In this document: in pieces, positions 62,560 through 64,000 of the stretch
Layout: every line of letters starts with the position of its first letter
How positions within the stretch are numbered: the first letter of the stretch is position 1
From: Thalassospira xiamenensis M-5 = DSM 17429
Lineage (GTDB): Bacteria; Pseudomonadota; Alphaproteobacteria; Rhodospirillales; Thalassospiraceae
Assembly: GCF_000300235.2 (NCBI RefSeq)
Contig: NZ_CP004388.1
Location: 725,501 to 789,500 of the forward strand
DNA: 64,000 nt
Direction: 5' to 3'
Translations under genes and position numbers: made by a program
The notes under the pieces: model-generated
Databases searched by the model: none
What the model was told of the DNA's origin: nothing
Seen by the model: only the letters and a program-made list of their open reading frames with translations

Positions 62560-62677
62560 TGTGCAGTTGTCTCCCGGGATTTTGGCCCGCCGTGTCACCA
62601 GCCTGTGAAACTCTGGCTGGCTTGCGCCTCTTGGACCAGCATTCCTTTCGGAACCGGAACCCTAGGCGCGCTGCACA
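62560..62677 (-). promoter_or_regulatory. Guanidine-I (ykkC) riboswitch
   Basis: Read on the minus strand, the aptamer blocks occur in order: CTAGGGTTCCG, CTGGTCCAAGAG, ACACGGCGGG, AAAA and CCCGGGAGA, as in ykkC/guanidine-I RNAs. The ends close with a 7-bp P1 stem (TGTGCAG, 62671-62677, with CTGCACA, 62560-62566). Variable hairpins (GTTCCGAAAGGAAT and CCAGCC...GGCTGG) sit where expected. Downstream, TTCTCCCGG (about 62532-62540) is complementary to the conserved CCGGGAGA, and a second stem (GCGCACAA / TTGTGTGC) surrounds it, so ligand binding could switch the pairing before the binding-protein start. In other bacteria guanidine turns such genes on. Confidence 0.92.
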
Positions 62678-62974
62678 CTCAAACAGAAGCAATGCATATG
62701 CCAGTCACCTGAAATACGTCTTTGGATGTTGGTAATGCTATGGAAATAAAGGATAATACTAATGTTAGTGACGCTGCCTGTTGCGCGAAATGAATATATG
62801 CAGCGCACAAATTTTGATTAAAAAATGACCATAAAAATAAATATGATCAAAAATAATGCATCTTCCGTGCGTGTAATGTGTGCTGGCATCGTGCATTGGC
62901 TTTTGGTAAAGAAGCGCCAATATTGACGGGCATGCCCGCACTTTACCCCATGCAAAGACCGGAGAATTCAAGCG
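62678..62974. other. Divergent promoter region between the guanidine operon and trmJ
   Basis: About 300 bp, A/T-rich in the middle (62740-62870). It must hold the leftward promoter of the riboswitch transcript and the rightward promoter of the methyltransferase. No further gene seen. Confidence 0.5.
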
Positions 62975-63766
62975 ATGAGCGACGTCGCAGACGCGGCTAT
63001 GCCGGATGGCGCAAGACCCGAAACCGGCGGTATCGCCAATCCGCCTGTCATCATCCTGATCGAACCGCAGCTTGGTGACAATATCGGCAAGGCGGCGCGC
63101 GCCATGCTCAATTGCGGTTTGGTTGATTTGCGCCTTGTGCGACCGCGTGATGGCTGGCCCAATGAGCGGGCAACCGCGAATGCGTCGGGGGCTGATATTG
63201 TCATCGACAATACCAAGGTGTTCGAGCGCGAAGAAGATGCGCTCGCGGATCTGAACCGGGTTTATGTGACGACCGCGCGGGCGCGCGACGCGATCAAGCC
63301 GGTTTTTACCCCAAAGGGACTGGCACCTGAAATGCGCGCCAATGTCGCGCAGGGGGAAAAGGTCGGCGTGATGTTCGGGCCGGAACGCACCGGTGTGCGC
63401 AACGAACATATTTCGATGGCCGATGCGGTCGTGACAGTGCCGCTGAACCCGGGCTTCACATCGCTTAACCTTGCGCAGGCTGTGCTGCTGATCGGGTATG
63501 AATGGTGGCAGGCCGGTGTCGATGTGCCCGATTACCAGATGATGATGAACGATACCTTCCCGGCAACCCGGGACGAGTTGGATCGTTTGTTCGAACATCT
63601 CGAGGCGGAACTGGATAATTCCGGTTTCTTCCGGGTCGAGGCAAAACGCCCGAATATGGCACGCAATATCCGCAATATTTTCAACCGCGCTAACCTGACC
63701 CACCAGGAAGTTCAGACACTTCGCGGCATGATCGTCGCGATGCGGGGCGGTAAGCACAAGCCATAG
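62975..63766 (+). CDS. trmJ: tRNA (cytidine/uridine-2'-O-)-methyltransferase TrmJ
   Basis: A 263-residue SPOUT-fold enzyme that 2'-O-methylates position 32 of tRNAs. The family segments are IILIEPQLGDNIGKAARAMLNCGL at the N-terminus, GVMFGPERTGVRNEH and VPLNPGFTSLNLAQAVLLIGYE, which form the SAM-binding trefoil knot. A C-terminal helical domain (about 175-263) is typical of TrmJ. The ATG at 62975 follows GGAG. Confidence 0.92.
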   Translation: MSDVADAAMPDGARPETGGIANPPVIILIEPQLGDNIGKAARAMLNCGLVDLRLVRPRDGWPNERATANASGADIVIDNTKVFEREEDALADLNRVYVTTARARDAIKPVFTPKGLAPEMRANVAQGEKVGVMFGPERTGVRNEHISMADAVVTVPLNPGFTSLNLAQAVLLIGYEWWQAGVDVPDYQMMMNDTFPATRDELDRLFEHLEAELDNSGFFRVEAKRPNMARNIRNIFNRANLTHQEVQTLRGMIVAMRGGKHKP

Positions 63767-63798
63767 CTGCATGTCTGCTTCTGTGCAGATTGGTACAC

Positions 63799-63828
63799 AA
63801 CACCCGCCGATTTTGGCGGGTGTTGTTG
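63799..63828 (+). terminator. Rho-independent terminator of trmJ
   Basis: The stem ACACCCGCC / GGCGGGTGT with a GATTTT loop is followed by TGTTGTTT. Confidence 0.82.
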
Positions 63829-64000
63829 TTTGGGGTGCTTTCAGTATTCGGTCGACAGCTTGGTGCTGCCCCGTGAGTCATGACCGGCTTTATGTGAATT
63901 TTTTTAGACAAATGTAATAATGTAAGGCGATTTGTAATTGTAGTTACAAAATTATCCGTGACATCGCCTGTTTTCCCGACCTATCCTTGAGTCTGGGGTT

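Noticed and set aside
62489..62735. Short open frames over the leader upstream of the guanidine operon
   Set aside because: They overlap the structured riboswitch RNA, have no ribosome binding site and cross its conserved elements.

Overview
The window reads as chromosomal DNA of a free-living alphaproteobacterium, most likely a Rhodospirillales member close to Thalassospira. This is an inference from gene content and codon style (moderately high GC, TRAP transporters, an acdR/acdS pair, class II DAHP synthase, CtaA-type heme A synthase); no rRNA gene is present to settle it. I recognised no tRNA, rRNA or CRISPR array. Most of the sequence is ordinary housekeeping, broken by a few accessory insertions.

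Layout. 1-9.7 kb: an exported-protein fragment, two tandem threonine aldolases, a three-gene envelope/signalling operon (Slam-like TPR barrel, FecR-domain protein, CHASE2 cyclase) and tldD. 9.8-17.1 kb: a DUF3422 protein, a lone MmeI-like (Type IIL) restriction-modification gene of foreign character, heme A synthase, and a coupled cysG-type/APS reductase pair. 17.1-24.85 kb: two inverted, nearly identical IS1182-like elements, each inserted in a rho-independent terminator hairpin, bracketing a repeat patch, dgt, a small membrane gene and glutathione reductase. 24.9-32.2 kb: an alpha-2-macroglobulin/PBP1C pair. 32.2-38.9 kb: acdR/acdS, then a gluconate-type TRAP transporter with gluconokinase and a divergent LacI regulator with two operators. 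39-46.5 kb: YigZ, a TSUP permease, an orphan two-gene cassette with an HNH-like protein, DAHP synthase, a CheZ/FliM-tail small protein and an M48 protease cluster. 46.6-57.7 kb: nadE, gltX, cysS, small redox and transport genes, and citramalate synthase.

The most striking locus is 57.8-62.7 kb on the minus strand. A guanidine-I (ykkC) riboswitch, recognisable from its conserved blocks and closing stem, precedes a nitrate/taurine-type ABC importer (binding protein, permease, ATPase), an agmatinase-family ureohydrolase with an N-terminal extension, and a very histidine-rich protein of no family I know. Together they read as a guanidine uptake and hydrolysis operon. The hydrolase family is nickel-dependent where studied, and the HypA/HypB-like nickel chaperones found beside the cyanobacterial enzyme are absent here, so the His-rich protein is a candidate replacement metallochaperone.

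The second notable story is the IS pair: both copies duplicated an entire terminator stem-loop as target site, and both transposase genes are broken by different single lesions.
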